This document shows, in pieces, positions 1 through 11,070 of a DNA stretch of 64,000 bases. The notes under the pieces were generated by a model. The model was given only the letters and a program-made list of their open reading frames with translations. It was not told the DNA's origin and searched no databases. Position numbers and translations under genes: made by a program. Source of the DNA: Chloranthus sessilifolius (Eukaryota; Streptophyta; Magnoliopsida; Chloranthales; Chloranthaceae). Where the stretch lies: the NCBI GenBank assembly GCA_021018995.1, contig CM037590.1:86832097-86896096 (forward strand), given 5' to 3'. Each line of letters starts with the position of its first letter. Position 1 is the first letter of the stretch.

Positions 1-429
1 GCTCCATAATTCTCACTCTATCTTTCATCCATTTTTTATTCATCTCATTCTTATCACTGTCTTCAATAAAGTCAGTAGCAAGCACTTAAAAAATACATCA
101 ACATTCTACCATCCATCTTCCTCCATCTTTTAGACTTAGTTTTTCATTTCTATTTTGTAGATTAATTAGATCTAGTGACACCCGAAAAGCTCTTTCTTCT
201 TAGAATTATCAGATCTGTAGCCAGATCTGGAGGTCTACTATACACCTTCTAGGTTTAGATCACTACTCCCTGTGGGACAAACTCTTACTTATCAAAACTT
301 ACTATAAATGGACCTTGTATCTTGCAGGTCTAGGATATTTTAGATGTGCTGAATCCATCTCTATTTTACTTTATTTTTATTTTGTTTTTATCATTACACA
401 ATAATCAGCACACTAGAAATCCCCCAACA
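1..429 (+). repeat. LARD-A 5' LTR, 3' part only
   Basis: This stretch closely repeats 6300-6735, the end of the downstream LTR of the same element, including the 'gtgacacccgaaaagctct' block and the terminal CCCCAACA. Six bases separate it from the primer site. It therefore represents the R-U5 part of the 5' LTR; U3 lies before the window. Confidence 0.9.
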
Positions 430-435
430 AGTTTT

Positions 436-453
436 TGGCGTCGCTGTCGCGGA
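436..453 (+). other. Primer binding site, aspartate tRNA type (LARD-A)
   Basis: The 18 bases tggcgtcgctgtcgcgga lie six bases after the LTR end. They are complementary, with a few changes, to the 3' end of plant tRNA-Asp, whose classic site reads TGGCGCCGTTGCCGGGGA. The better preserved copy is at 48880. Athila-type elements use this primer. Confidence 0.85.
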
Positions 454-1930
454 GTTTTGATCTTGATAGTAGATCTGAGTTTTTCATTTTGTAGATCTAT
501 ATATATTTTTTTTATAGATTTTTACATTACATTCCACTAGTTTGATTTAATGTCTGCTACAATTTTTGTATAGAAAACCTATTTTACTGTAGCGAAAATT
601 CTGAATTTTTTGAGTTTTTATTCTTTGCGTTCTAGATTTTTGAATAAATGTTATTGTCACCTTTTTACCTTTTTGTAAAAATGAGGCAGTGGCTTGAGTT
701 TTCCTTTTTATTTTGTTTATTATATTCAATAAGCTTGCATATGGTACTACTGCAATTGTTGGATTTTTACAGATTTGGAACAGTGGCCACAAGAGGAGTA
801 TTTGGATTGCAGCTGGAGCAGATCTGCCTGAGTTTGCATCCCCTTCCCCCTTGCATTCATTTTCAATTTTTTAGATTCTTAAAAAAAAAAAAACAGCAGT
901 TTTGCTTGGTTTTTGTCATGATTTTAATTTTTGCTGTCATTTAAGGGATGCTGATTTTTTTCTCTTAAAATACCAAAACCAAATACAAAAATAAAAGAAA
1001 ATGTAAACCCAAATACAAATTTTCTTATTTGTTTCTTATTATTTTTCAGCAGTAGTACATAAGGGCTCTTGTGGAGCCCAGGCTGCTCAAAAACCACATA
1101 AAAAGTAAAAAAATATAAAAACATAAAAAATTCTTCAAATGGGATATTTCTCTTTGCTTTCATTCGTGAACCCCCATCGGACCATGCTGAGATCATGGCC
1201 TTTCATTTTGAGGAATCATGTAGGATAATGAACAGTGGATCATATGTTGTTTTGCGAATTTAATGGAGCCATTGATTTTATTTTCCGTCACTATTAAATG
1301 GATCTCAGCTATGTATGAATCTTAACTGTGTACATCCATGCCTCATCAATTTAAAATTCATATTGATTCATACACTTCTGCACTACTGAGCAGCATAGGG
1401 GTACTTACAACACACAGGGGGTTTCTTTTGGCACAGGTGGGTTGAAGTTTTCTTTTGGGATTTTTTGTTTAGGAATTTTAGGTTAAATTCTGTTTTTAGA
1501 TTGCTGATTTTTCTTTCCTAGGTTAGTGTATGTTTTGTTTTACTAACTTTCTGCATTTTTATTCAGTTTCTAACTTTCTTTTCCTATTTTTATATCTGCA
1601 TTTTTCTGTTTTTGTAGTTTTGTGTTCAGTTCCTTACTTTATTGTTGCTATTTTTCTGTTATGAGCATTAGTTTCCTTTCATTTCCATAGCAGTTCTTTT
1701 ATTTTTTCTGTTCTTCAGTTTTTAGTTTTTTTTATTTTGTAGTAGTTTTAGCTTTGTTTTGCTATTTTTTCTGTTTTACCAATAATTTCCTGCATTTGTA
1801 TATCATTTTTTTTCATTTTCATGTTTATGTATTCAGTTCTGCATTTTTTTTCTGCTGCATATAGCTGTAATTTTTTTGCTTATTTTTCTTTCTCATGTTT
1901 ACCCTACTGCCCCTGGTTACTCACTGTATA
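454..1930 (+). other. LARD-A leader, T-rich, noncoding
   Basis: No credible coding region. The stretch is rich in T runs and short 'tttctg' and 'ttttatt' repeats. It aligns by eye with 48898-50482 of LARD-B, so it is a conserved part of this non-autonomous family rather than random filler. It takes the place where gag-pol would lie in an autonomous relative. Confidence 0.7.
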
Positions 1931-1971
1931 GAACATTGAGGACAATGTTCATCTTAGGTTTGGGGGTATGG
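1931..1971 (+). promoter_or_regulatory. Hairpin plus internal G-run motif (LARD-A)
   Basis: GAACATTG and CAATGTTC form a perfect 8-bp inverted repeat around AGGA (1931-1950). It is followed at once by atcttaggtttgggggtatgg, a purine-rich tract resembling an internal polypurine tract. The same pair of signals occurs at 50483 (LARD-B), 30551-30587 (Athila-1, minus) and 44029-44061 (Athila-2, minus). It could prime a second plus strand or act as an RNA signal; the role is not shown. Confidence 0.7.
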
Positions 1972-3550
1972 CAGGTGTGCCAATGAAATAAGTTAATGCT
2001 AGTGCAACTATGTTGAAAAAGTTTTCAAAAATAAAGTGATTTCTCACTTGAATTTTGAAAAAAGAGGAAATTAAAAACATTTTGAAACTGAAATGAGTTG
2101 TAGTTTTAATATTCTCATGAAGCAAATGTCAAGAATTTTCAAAAATTGATGTTTAGTAAACCTGAAATGAGAGAAAACTATGAGGATACACCCCAGAAAG
2201 TTTGATGGAAGGCCATACCCAGTGAGATTTGGGGCCTGAAAATTTTTCTTGAAGAGTGTCTTGGCAATTTTTCTACTCTAAGCATTGATTGAACCTACTT
2301 TTGATCACTAGAAGTTAGGCAAATCTAAGTTAAAAGAGCTTGACAACGTTCATGACATTGAGGACATGATGTAAGGCCATCCCTTGGACAGTTTGAGCTT
2401 AAAATTTCCCACCTTTGAACTGCCCTTGATGCACCCCTTTTGAGCCTTAAAAATCCTAGTTTTCTTTGAAAACCATAAAAATTTAAACCCAAAATCTCTT
2501 GACCTATTTTAGTTCACCCTCAATATGAGAAATCAGGAAATAGAAAGATAAATGAGGTTAAAGGAGCAAGTTTGACAATTTGGTGAAAGAAGAAGAGAAT
2601 ACATTTGAAGGCAAGTGTGATGTATAGTTGTGGCATTCCAACCCATAAAAAGAAAAATAGAGAAAAATACAAAACAAAAAGTAAAACAAAAAGAGTAAGA
2701 AAGAGAAGTCATTTCATTGAAAGATTGAAATGAGGATTCGAAACTAATCACTTCAAATCTGAAAATTCAAGAAGTAGATGGATTTATACTGAAATGAAGA
2801 AGGTGTACATGTCACCTCCTTACCTTACTGATTTCTCAATTTTGACCCTTTCCTACCCTTTCATTCTTTATAAACTTCACCCATACATTACAAACCAATA
2901 AAAGTCCTTACTAATATGAAATTAATTGAGTTGTCATGTGGAGATGAGGATTTGTTTGATCTATGGTGAAAAGAGTTAGAAAATTTTAGAAATTAGAGTA
3001 ATGCCTATGCTCATGCTTGCAGTCCAATTTGAGAGCGGCAACTGCTCTTGAGCTGTGTGAAATGATGCACCCTTCTACTTTTGTTGTGAGTAAATAGCCC
3101 TGGTAAGACTTGGGTCGGAAATCTAATTTGGTTGGGGCATTATCAAAACAAAATTCTTAAATTAAAGGTGAGCTTTGCATTAATTTTCAGGCACAATGCC
3201 TTGACATGAGATGATTGAGAGTGAAGGAATTACAAAAGAAATTTAGATTTAAATTGCTATTTTTCTACTAAGAATCCCCTAAAATTGAATGAACATGGTG
3301 TGGAATTTAGTTTATTTGATTTAAACTCAGTTTTATCATGTTGCATGATTATTAACTGATTTTATTGGAGAAGTTAGGGGGTACCTTCACTGAAAACCCT
3401 CAGGAGACTCCACTCCTCCACTAGGGATCACCTAGGGGTTTAAAAGGCTTGGTGCATGTGCCAAATGCACCCGTGTTCCCTACGAAAGTGGCATTTAATT
3501 TCATAGGTTAGTTGCTTTAAAATTCACTTTGCTCGAGGACTAGCAAAGGT
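1972..3550 (+). other. LARD-A conserved 3' noncoding region
   Basis: About 1.6 kb between the internal G-run and the terminal polypurine tract. It matches 50524-51589 (LARD-B) directly, and 26837-28280 plus 30404-30550 (Athila-1) on the other strand. An example is 'gtggcattccaacccataaa' at 2630, found inverted at 27730. It has no protein-coding signal. Conservation across elements that differ elsewhere suggests it is kept for the RNA or DNA itself. Confidence 0.75.
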
Positions 3551-3564
3551 TAGATTTGGGGGTG
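3551..3564 (+). other. Polypurine tract of LARD-A
   Basis: tagatttgggggtg sits directly before the 3' LTR start TGTTGAGCACTG, the expected place and composition for the plus-strand primer. The counterparts at 26823 and 42370 (minus strand) have the same 'ggtttgggggta' character. Confidence 0.8.
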
Positions 3565-3980
3565 TGTTGAGCACTGTTTTATACCATTTTCTACCCCTTT
3601 AAACTTGGCTTTTGATATGACTTAGAGTATTTAATACTTGCTTTTGATGTTGTTTTGTAGAAAGGAGGTAATTATGTCCTTAGTACAGTTCTCTAGTAAA
3701 AAGTGACATTTAGAGGAGTTTTGGAATTAAGCAATAGTTGGAAATGAAATGATGTTGTGTTTAGTTGATGAGGAAGCACCCAGCAGCTACACATTTCAGC
3801 AAGTGCATGCACATGAGTTGCACACATGCAAAGCTCCAATTCAGCATCTTCTTAAAAGTAAAAGTTGCCACCTCAAACCTTGCGGATTGGTGCTGAATTG
3901 GAAGCACACTCCAGCAGCAAAAGAGAATGCAGCCGCACTCCCAGCCTTTAGATACTCAAGTTGCAGAATTACAAGAGATG

Positions 3981-3983
<3 letters not shown>

Positions 3984-4029
<46 letters not shown>
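3984..4029. repeat. (TA)n microsatellite
   Basis: About 23 TA units in U3 of the LARD-A 3' LTR; not present in the LARD-B LTR. Confidence 0.95.
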
Positions 4030-4033
<4 letters not shown>

Positions 4034-5708
4034 TTTGGGGATACATGCTCAAGCAGGAGATTGATGGGCAACAGCTATAGTTAAAATGCAAGCATTGGAT
4101 GAACACTCCAACCTGCCAAAGTGGTGCTTTAGAAGCTTGAGATCATCTAGCTACACCACCTATCTAGTTGCACCATTAAAAGGGCAATTGCAGCAATAAA
4201 TCTATCGAGAACAACCATGCAGCAGCAATCTGTCAAATGGTGTCAAATAATTCAGATTCGAGTTATTGAACTACAGCAGCATAGAGCACCTTCAAGTCAA
4301 ATATGTCGGCATGCAAAGCTTCAACAACCTTCTGATTCCTTTGCCATTTGAATCTATCAACCATTTGCTGTGGAAGCTCCAGATCCTCTTCAGCATGCAG
4401 GCACACCGTCGACAGCTACGTGTGCATACAACTCCATCCTCTCGATTTCAGCATGCTGCACTAGAACCCGTCGACACTTATTTATAGTGCAAAGCCAACT
4501 TCACGAAGAGATGGTGTGTATCTCCATGCATTAAACTTGTCAACAGGTGCTACATCAGCAATCCTCTCAAGCTGTAGCCTCACATTTGCCAATGGTACCT
4601 GTCGACACTTTACTGCAGCCCCACCTTTCCAACCTCTCGACTTCAGCATTGTAGCATCCTGTAAACCAACAGAGTTTCCAGGATTTGATCCTGTCGATGT
4701 ATGCACCCCCAAGTCTATCATCTCAAAAACATTAATACACATAGAGGCAACCTGTCGACTGGAAGATGCTTCAGCTTCAGCACCTGTCGAAGAGGTCACT
4801 TCCCCAGCTAAGCATCCTATCGACTTCAGCAAGAGGAGCTGCAACAACCTCACGAGATCTCTATCTACAAACCTGTCGGCCACTTGAGCCAACAACCTAT
4901 CGATATACAAAACTCCAGCCCTCTATCTGCAAACCTGTCGACCATTGTAAGCTTTAGCCTTCTATATGACAACTTGTCGACAGGAGTCATCACCAAGAAA
5001 ACCTTCAACCTATCGACCTTTGGAAGCTCAAACCTGTCGACAAACAATAGCTTGCACTCCCTCAAACCTCACGACATCTTCAGCTACCTGCACTTGTAGC
5101 CCCTTGAACCTCTCGATCAGCACCTTGCATGCAGTTACAAACATGTCGACCATTTGCTTTGCATCTACAAACCTATCAACCACCAAGTGAGCTTCAACCC
5201 TCCATCATCTAAACCTGTTGAGGAGTTACTTTGCATTTTGAACCTCTCGACCGACAGCAGCTTGGATTCCCTGCAACAATCCTCTCGAGGTCTTCATCTT
5301 CTCGTGTCATCTCCTCCACCACATGGCTGAAACTATAGCAAATTTGAATAAAGCTGCATCAGCCCATGGTTCCTCAAGCTGATCCGACTCGGGTTCCACC
5401 AAATCTAAAGTGAGAAGGCTATTTTGGTCAAGGTTGTAGCTGGAGTGTATTTTCAGGTAAAATATTGTTGGACGGCAGGGGTATTTTGGGGCAGCCAGAG
5501 TAATTAATTTGTGAAGCATTCTCAGCATTTTAGCTGCAATCACTTGAGGTGTGCAGCTAGAAAGAATAACGGACAGCAGGGGCAGCTTGGGTTCATTTTG
5601 TTGACAGAAATTATAAAGAGGTGCAGCTGGGTATTTTTGGGAACTCCAAAGCATCAAATTCTCTCCTCTGATTGGCTGCAATCCAAAGCACACGGATCAC
5701 GGCACTTG

Positions 5709-5717
5709 TATAAATAG
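5709..5717 (+). promoter_or_regulatory. TATA box of LARD-A LTR
   Basis: TATAAATAG, followed within a few bases by a perfect 8-bp inverted repeat. The equivalent box in LARD-B is at 47662-47669. Confidence 0.65.
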
Positions 5718-6735
5718 AACTCCTTGCTGCTGTAATTTCTCAGCAAGGAATCCATGAAATAACTGTGTTTCTCCTTAGCTCATTTAGGTTTTAGTTTTAG
5801 TTTTATTTTTCCTTTTTCTCTTCCCCCTTCTCTCCCTAATTCAGCATGTTGGATTAGATCTAAATAAGCAGTCCAGATCTATTTTCATATTATAAATAAA
5901 GGGTTTTGAAGCTTTGTGAATAGATTGATGTTGCACAGATTGCAGATCTGGGCACAATAGCAGTTATTACAGTAATTGTGGATTTTAAAGGTAATTCTAA
6001 TCTATATTTCACTTCTTCATATTTGATTTCCCTAGATTGGATATTCCTGTGGATGCCAACCAGAAATGGGGAGCTTGATAGCCTGGCACCCGCAGCATCT
6101 GTAATAGTTTACCCGTTCTAATCGAGATCAATGGATTGGAACAATCTCTGGGATTAACTGTATCCAGCAGAATGGCAGATCATCACCTTAGGGTTGTATC
6201 CAGTAGAAGGGCAGATCCTAACCTGAGGATTGCTTCATCCATTAGTGGAGATTGGATTCTTATACCTCACCTCTGTCAGGGAAACCCAGGTAGCTTGGAG
6301 CCATAATAGATGATTGTAGCAAATCAGATCTATACAATGCCTTTGATTCAATCGATTTATAATGAGAACCTGTCCTTGGCTGCCTATTTCTCACCATTTG
6401 ATCTTTATTCTACCATCCATCTTCCTCCATCTTTTAGACTTAGTTTTACATTTCTATTTTGTAGATTAATTAGATCTAGTGACACCTGAAAAACTCTCTT
6501 TCTTCTTAGAATTACCAGATCTATAGTCAGATCTGGAGGTCTACTATACACCTTCTAGGTTTAGATCACTACTCTTTGTGGGACAAACTCTTTCTTATCA
6601 AAACTTACTACAAATGGACCCTGTATCTTACAGGTCTAGGATATATTAGATGTGTTGAATCCATCTCTATTTTAATTTGTTTTTCTTTTGTTTTTATCAT
6701 TACACAATAATCAGCACACTAGAAATCCCCCAACA

Positions 6736-6926
6736 AACCTCACGAGAGCCTCGCGAGGAGATAGGTACTTTGCACATCTAATACTTGCTCCAGATACAGG
6801 TGGGTCCCCCAGCGGGCTTTGAACTTTTAGGTACTATAGTTTTGCCTGGCACGAGTAATAAATGTGCCAAGCTTAGGTACATTAACCTGATGGCTTTTGC
6901 TCAAAATCTACTTTTGGAGTTTGACT
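6736..6926 (+). repeat. Tat-2 5' LTR, left fragment
   Basis: Matches the reverse complement of about 32900-33080. Landmarks are 'caggtgggtcccccagcggg' (relative: ataggtgggacccaccacgg) and a degenerate palindrome 'tggcacgagtaataaatgtgcca'. It ends in gtttgac, which joins in the relative to ttttgaccatcc, the sequence resuming at 58260. Confidence 0.75.
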
Positions 6927-8072
6927 TGTTGGTGTTAGTCACTTATTTTTATCACTTTTTACCCCTTTAATCTGGCTTTTAGTAGGGCTTAGAGTGATTA
7001 ATAATTGCATTTTAGTGGTGTTTTGCAACAAGAAATTGCAGCCTTAGTATAGTTTTTCAGTAAAAAGTACCAATGAGAGGAGTTTTGGGAATCAATCAAC
7101 AGCTGAGAGTGAGAAATGAATGGAGTGGTGTTATGGCATGTTGCTGAGGAAGCAAACAGCAGTAGCAATGTGGAGTTGAGCAAGCCTCAGCACTTTCAGA
7201 TCTTTAGCCCTGTGCACATTGGTAATGAAATAGCAGCAGAACTTTTAGTCGGGTGCATTCAAGCATGCTAATATAGCAACATTTTCAGATATGTGCACTC
7301 ATACTCGTGCACACTTTATCAAGCAACAGTACATATGGAGCAGCCACAGCAGACACTAAAATACTGCAACACTCGAACAATTTGTGGCTGCACATTGGGA
7401 GCATGAGAACTTGAGAACATGAAGCCAATAGCTGCACACTTCAGCAGCTGTAAATACAGCCCATGCAAATGTTGTGCACTAATCAAGACAGCTGCTACAC
7501 CATACACCCAAGAGCTGCACAGATCACTCCCTTGAGCTGATGATTGAAGGCCACGAGTGATTCATTACTGAAAAGTAATCTTCATAAAGACTGTCCACTG
7601 CTAAAAAGTCAACTGGAATTAAACTCGAGCAGTGCTGCAATAAATTGAAGAGGACCTGAACCTATCGAGTGGTTCATTAGGCTGGAAATCCAACCTATCG
7701 AAGAGATGAAGCCTGCATTTAATCTTGTCAAGAGGATCTCCAGCACCTATCGAAGAGTGCAGTCCCAAGCTTCAGCCTCAGCACCTATCGAGCATATCCT
7801 CTACACAAAATAGCCAACCTATCGACATTTCATTGTTGAATAGCCTTCATAAACCTGTTGAGAAGAACAAACTTCCAACCTGTCAACTTACCTGCACTCC
7901 AACCTCTCATTCTAGCAACCTGTCGATTGGAGTAGCAGCTGAAGCACGTCCTATAGACATTTGGCTGAAGCTTGCAGCCAACTGCTCAAGCAGTCCAGCT
8001 TCCCAAATCAAAGGCACTCCAACCTGTCAACTAGTAAGCCACAACCTCTCGAAGGGTAAGTCAGCAGCCACC
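6927..8072 (+). repeat. Solo Athila LTR, left part
   Basis: U3 of an Athila-like LTR. From about 7660 to 8060 it carries repeated cctatcgag/cctgtcgat motifs like those in all other Athila LTRs here. It stops abruptly where the Tat-1 LTR begins. Confidence 0.8.
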
Positions 8073-8150
8073 TATAGACACCCCCATTTTTCCCTCTCGA
8101 AATATACAAATTTGTTCCATCAACCTTTGACCTATTAACCCTGATATGGG

Positions 8151-8880
8151 ACCATATACTGAAACAATAGTATAAGGCTGAACACAGGCTGAAACAATAG
8201 TTCTATGACTCAGGCCCCATACCCCCGACGTGGGAACCATGCACTGAAATAATACTACATAGCTAAACACAGGCTGAAACAATAGCTCTGTAGCTCAGAA
8301 CCTGACGTAGGGAGACTATACACTGAAATAATAGTATATAGTCAGAATGCAGAGTGAAATGATAGTCTCGTATATCAGACCCCTTTGCCCTAATGTGGGA
8401 CCATATACTGAAACAATAGTATATAGCTGGACATAGGCTGAAACAATAGTTTTGTGGCTCAGGCCTCATACCCCCGACGTGGGAACCATGCACTAAAACA
8501 ATAGTACATAGCTGAGCACAGGCTAAAACAATAGCTCTGTAGCTCATATCCCAATGTAGGGAGACTATATACTGAAACAATAGTATATAGTCGGATTGTA
8601 GACTGAAACAATAGTCTCATATTTCAGACCCCTAACCCTAATGAGGGACCATATACTGAAATAATAGTATATGGCTGGACACAAGCTGAAACTATAATTC
8701 TGTGGCTTAGGCCCCATACCCCCGACGTAGGAACCATGCACTGAAATAATAGCACATTGCTGAACACAGGCTGAAATAATAACTCTGTGGCTCAGATCCT
8801 GATGTAGGGAGACTATATACTGAAATAATAGTATATAGTTGAAATGCAGGGTGAAGCAATAGTTTGGCATTTCAGACTCG
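8151..8880 (+). repeat. Three-unit array of 18 hairpins in Tat-1 5' LTR
   Basis: Three tandem units start at about 8152, 8401 and 8649, with a period near 249 bp. Each holds six short inverted repeats (A-F) around the same 8-nt centre, GAAACAAT or GAAATAAT. A is ccatatact/agtatatgg; B cacagg-ct/agttctgtg; C ccatgcact/agtacatgg; D cacaggct/agctctgtg; E gactatatact/agtatatagtc; F gact/agtc. Stems differ between classes while the centre stays nearly fixed. The 3' LTR holds the matching array. It lies upstream of the TATA box, in U3. Confidence 0.9.
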
Positions 8881-9331
8881 ACCCGGACCCGGACAACCCG
8901 AATTAAGCACCTACAACCACGCGCGTAATTCGATTGCACGCCAAATCACAAGTACGCAATCAGTCCCTTCTCAGACCAAACTTCCTTTCCCCAAACCAAC
9001 TCAAGACTTGATCACGCGCCTATCATGAGACGCACGATCAGATTGAGTGCCCCGTCACCGATGCGCAATTGGCCTATGCCCGACCTAGTCTTACCGTCCT
9101 TGACCCCTAAGTTTTCTCGATTAAGCGCTTCAAAAGGAACGTTTAATTGGATTATGTACCTCATAATGGGCACACAATTAGTTCTAACGCTATTAGGACT
9201 AGGAAACTTGCTAAGCAAGTCAGTCGATCGCTCACTGAGTCGGTGACCGACTCAAAGCGATTAAGCACCGGGATACCGGCACGCAATTTGATTAAACGCC
9301 TAAAACAGAGCCCTTTAATTGGAGAAAAACC

Positions 9332-9339
9332 TATAAAAG
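9332..9339 (+). promoter_or_regulatory. TATA box of Tat-1 5' LTR
   Basis: TATAAAAG in 'aacctataaaagattttttt'. The matching place in the 3' LTR reads tataaaaa at 57730-57737. Confidence 0.55.
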
Positions 9340-11051
9340 ATTTTTTTCTAATTTGCCCCGAAGAGGCTGGCAATTTTCAAGAGAGAACGGATTTTTTTTA
9401 GGATTCCGAAACCAGAGAACTCCGAGGACAAACCCATAGAGCAACCTAGTGATGATTTCGAGATTCAAGCTTCGAATCTTCGAGGTTTCCCTCCGCAGCC
9501 CCGGTCCTAGGTAAAAATCTTAGTTTTAGACTTAGGATATTTCTCTTAGTTTTAATTATTACTTTTAATTTTCAATCTTAGACCGTAGCACCCTTTTTTT
9601 TAGACCGTGATTTTTATATCTGGTTCTAATTTTCCGAATTTAGAACCAGTCCTTAATCGAGCGGTATAATTTACCGATCGTAAGCTTTAATTCCATTCTA
9701 AAATCTTAATCTCCAGTCCTGTCATTAATTTTTGGTTCTAGGTCTTAGACCCTAGAACCAGTCCTTAATCATACGGTCTGATTTTCTAATTTCAGACCCG
9801 AATTCAGTCTTAGAAATTTAAATTATGGTTTTAATTCCCTATTTTGATACTTCTAAAAATCCTAAATATTAATTTTAGTTTCTCAATTTCACTCATAATT
9901 ATTACTCCGAAATCGGCTCTAAAAAATCTAAAAATACTATTTTATCATCATGAATCCAATTTATCCTTAATCTCAGCCACCCGATTTGCCCAAGGGAGCT
10001 TACGGAGGGTACTTGAGAACGTGGCCAATCCTCCTTAGCATAGCGGGCCCAAACCCCCTTTTTTTTTAGAATTACTTAGTAGCTTTAATTAGGATTATAA
10101 TATCATTCCATTATTTCTTCTTCGGATTTTAGTATAATCAATTTTCATGCTTTATTTTAATTAAATAATTGCTTCGATTAGAACTCGAATAAAATTAGTT
10201 CCTTTATTTTAATTAGATAATTCTAGCCTAGTTAATTCCTCGCTTTCTTAGATCCCAGTATCAGTAATCAGTCCTTTTATTTCGATTAGAATCTTAGTAT
10301 AATTAATTCATTACTTTGATCATAATTCTAGTCAAATCAGTCCTTTATTTTAATTAGAATCTAGTATGATTAATTCAGTACTTTAATTAGATTTCAAGTA
10401 AGATTAATTCATTGCTCTAATCAGAATTTTAGCAAAATTAGTTTATTTACTTCAATTAGAATTTAAATAAAATTAATTCATTGCTTAAATTAGAGATTTA
10501 GTAAAATCAGTCTTCTATTTTAATTAGAATTCCGGTACAACTAGTATACGTGCTTTACTTAGAATTTCAGTATAACTAGCATGCTTGGTTTAATTAAAGT
10601 TTCATTAAAATTAATGCACCTGCATTCCTAGTACAATTAGGAGACCGATGTTAATTGGACTTTTAGTAGTATTAGGACATTATGTTAATTAGAATTCTAG
10701 TAGTGCTAAGAAACTAAAATTAATTAGACTCCTGATAGAATTAGAAAACTAAATTAAATAAACTATAATAAATTCCCACATAACTAAACTCATAGTAGAA
10801 TTGGGAAGTCTAAACTGATCAAAACTATAACAATAACGGAAAGGGAAGAAAAATGAAACTATCTAAATTATAAGGAAAGACATAGTTACTGACGTTCGTA
10901 GGCGAACGATTCAGTATAGAAGTAACCCACACCCGCTCCAAAGCGTGATCATTGACATGTTACAGCGTCATTAAATATCTGCAGCTGGCGATCGCAATAA
11001 ATTAGGAACCTTCCTAGAAAACCCTTTACTTCTAATATTTCAAACACCGCA

Positions 11052-11070
11052 TCGCTAGAGTCCACTTGGA
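11052..11070 (+). other. Possible degenerate primer binding site of Tat-1
   Basis: tcgctagagtccacttgga resembles the Tat/Ogre-type site TGGCGAGTCCACTGGGGA with several changes, and follows a CAAACA that could end the LTR. The better preserved type is at 59239. This is the only such match between the LTR and gag. Confidence 0.45.

Larger units (their letters stand above)
1..6735 (+). mobile_element. LARD-A: non-autonomous Athila-like LTR element (5' end outside window)
   Basis: The order is LTR end, aspartate-tRNA-type primer site, about 3.1 kb of internal DNA, polypurine tract, and a complete 3' LTR. The internal part holds no gag, protease, RT or integrase in any frame, so it fits a large retrotransposon derivative that would need proteins from a relative. 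Athila-1 in this window supplies the family comparison: it shares the primer site, the hairpin/G-run motif and the 3' noncoding region. LARD-B at 46314 is a second copy of the same design. The right flank is a Tat-2 LTR fragment, so LARD-A appears inserted in that LTR. The left target duplication is outside the window. Confidence 0.85.
3565..6735 (+). repeat. LARD-A 3' LTR
   Basis: Starts TGTTGAGCACTG and ends CCCCAACA, giving TGTT/AACA ends. U3 holds a (TA)n run (3984-4029) and a long array of the short motif cctgtcgac/cctatcgac (about 4390-5300). A TATA box TATAAATAG lies at 5709-5717. Just after it, CCTTGCTG and CAGCAAGG form an inverted repeat at 5722-5748, near the expected RNA start. 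The last 430 bases match the 5' LTR at 1-429. At about 3.2 kb it is longer than the related LARD-B LTR (about 2.6 kb). The base after it begins Tat-2 LTR sequence. Confidence 0.9.
8073..11046 (+). repeat. Tat-1 5' LTR
   Basis: Starts at tatagacacccccatttt, shared with 56477, and is followed over about 1.45 kb by the 3' LTR. The start reads TA rather than TG in both copies. The end is placed at TTTCAAACA, just before a primer-like site, and is less certain. Contents are an 18-hairpin array (8151-8880), a CG-rich stretch with 'acgcgcgtaattcgattgc' motifs (about 8910-9320), a TATA box (9332-9339), then AT-rich DNA with many 'aattagaattttagta' repeats (10080-10800). Confidence 0.8.

Noticed and set aside
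436-453. Possible tRNA gene fragment
   Set aside because: It is only the 18-nt complement of a tRNA 3' end placed next to an LTR, thus a primer site; no cloverleaf around it.
3749-4084. Open frames around the (TA)n run
   Set aside because: Driven by the microsatellite (Tyr-Ile repeats) within an LTR.
4482-5190. Several overlapping open frames in the LARD-A LTR
   Set aside because: They follow from the CTRTCGA motif array, lack domain signal, and occur on both strands.
8151-8880. CRISPR-like look of regularly spaced short palindromes
   Set aside because: Plant retrotransposon LTR; repeats are nested hairpins in a tandem unit, not identical repeats with unique spacers, and no cas gene exists.
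8061-8939. Three overlapping minus-strand open frames across the Tat-1 LTR
   Set aside because: They arise from the hairpin repeat array read in one frame; content is repeat-driven and the same frame is broken in the 3' LTR.
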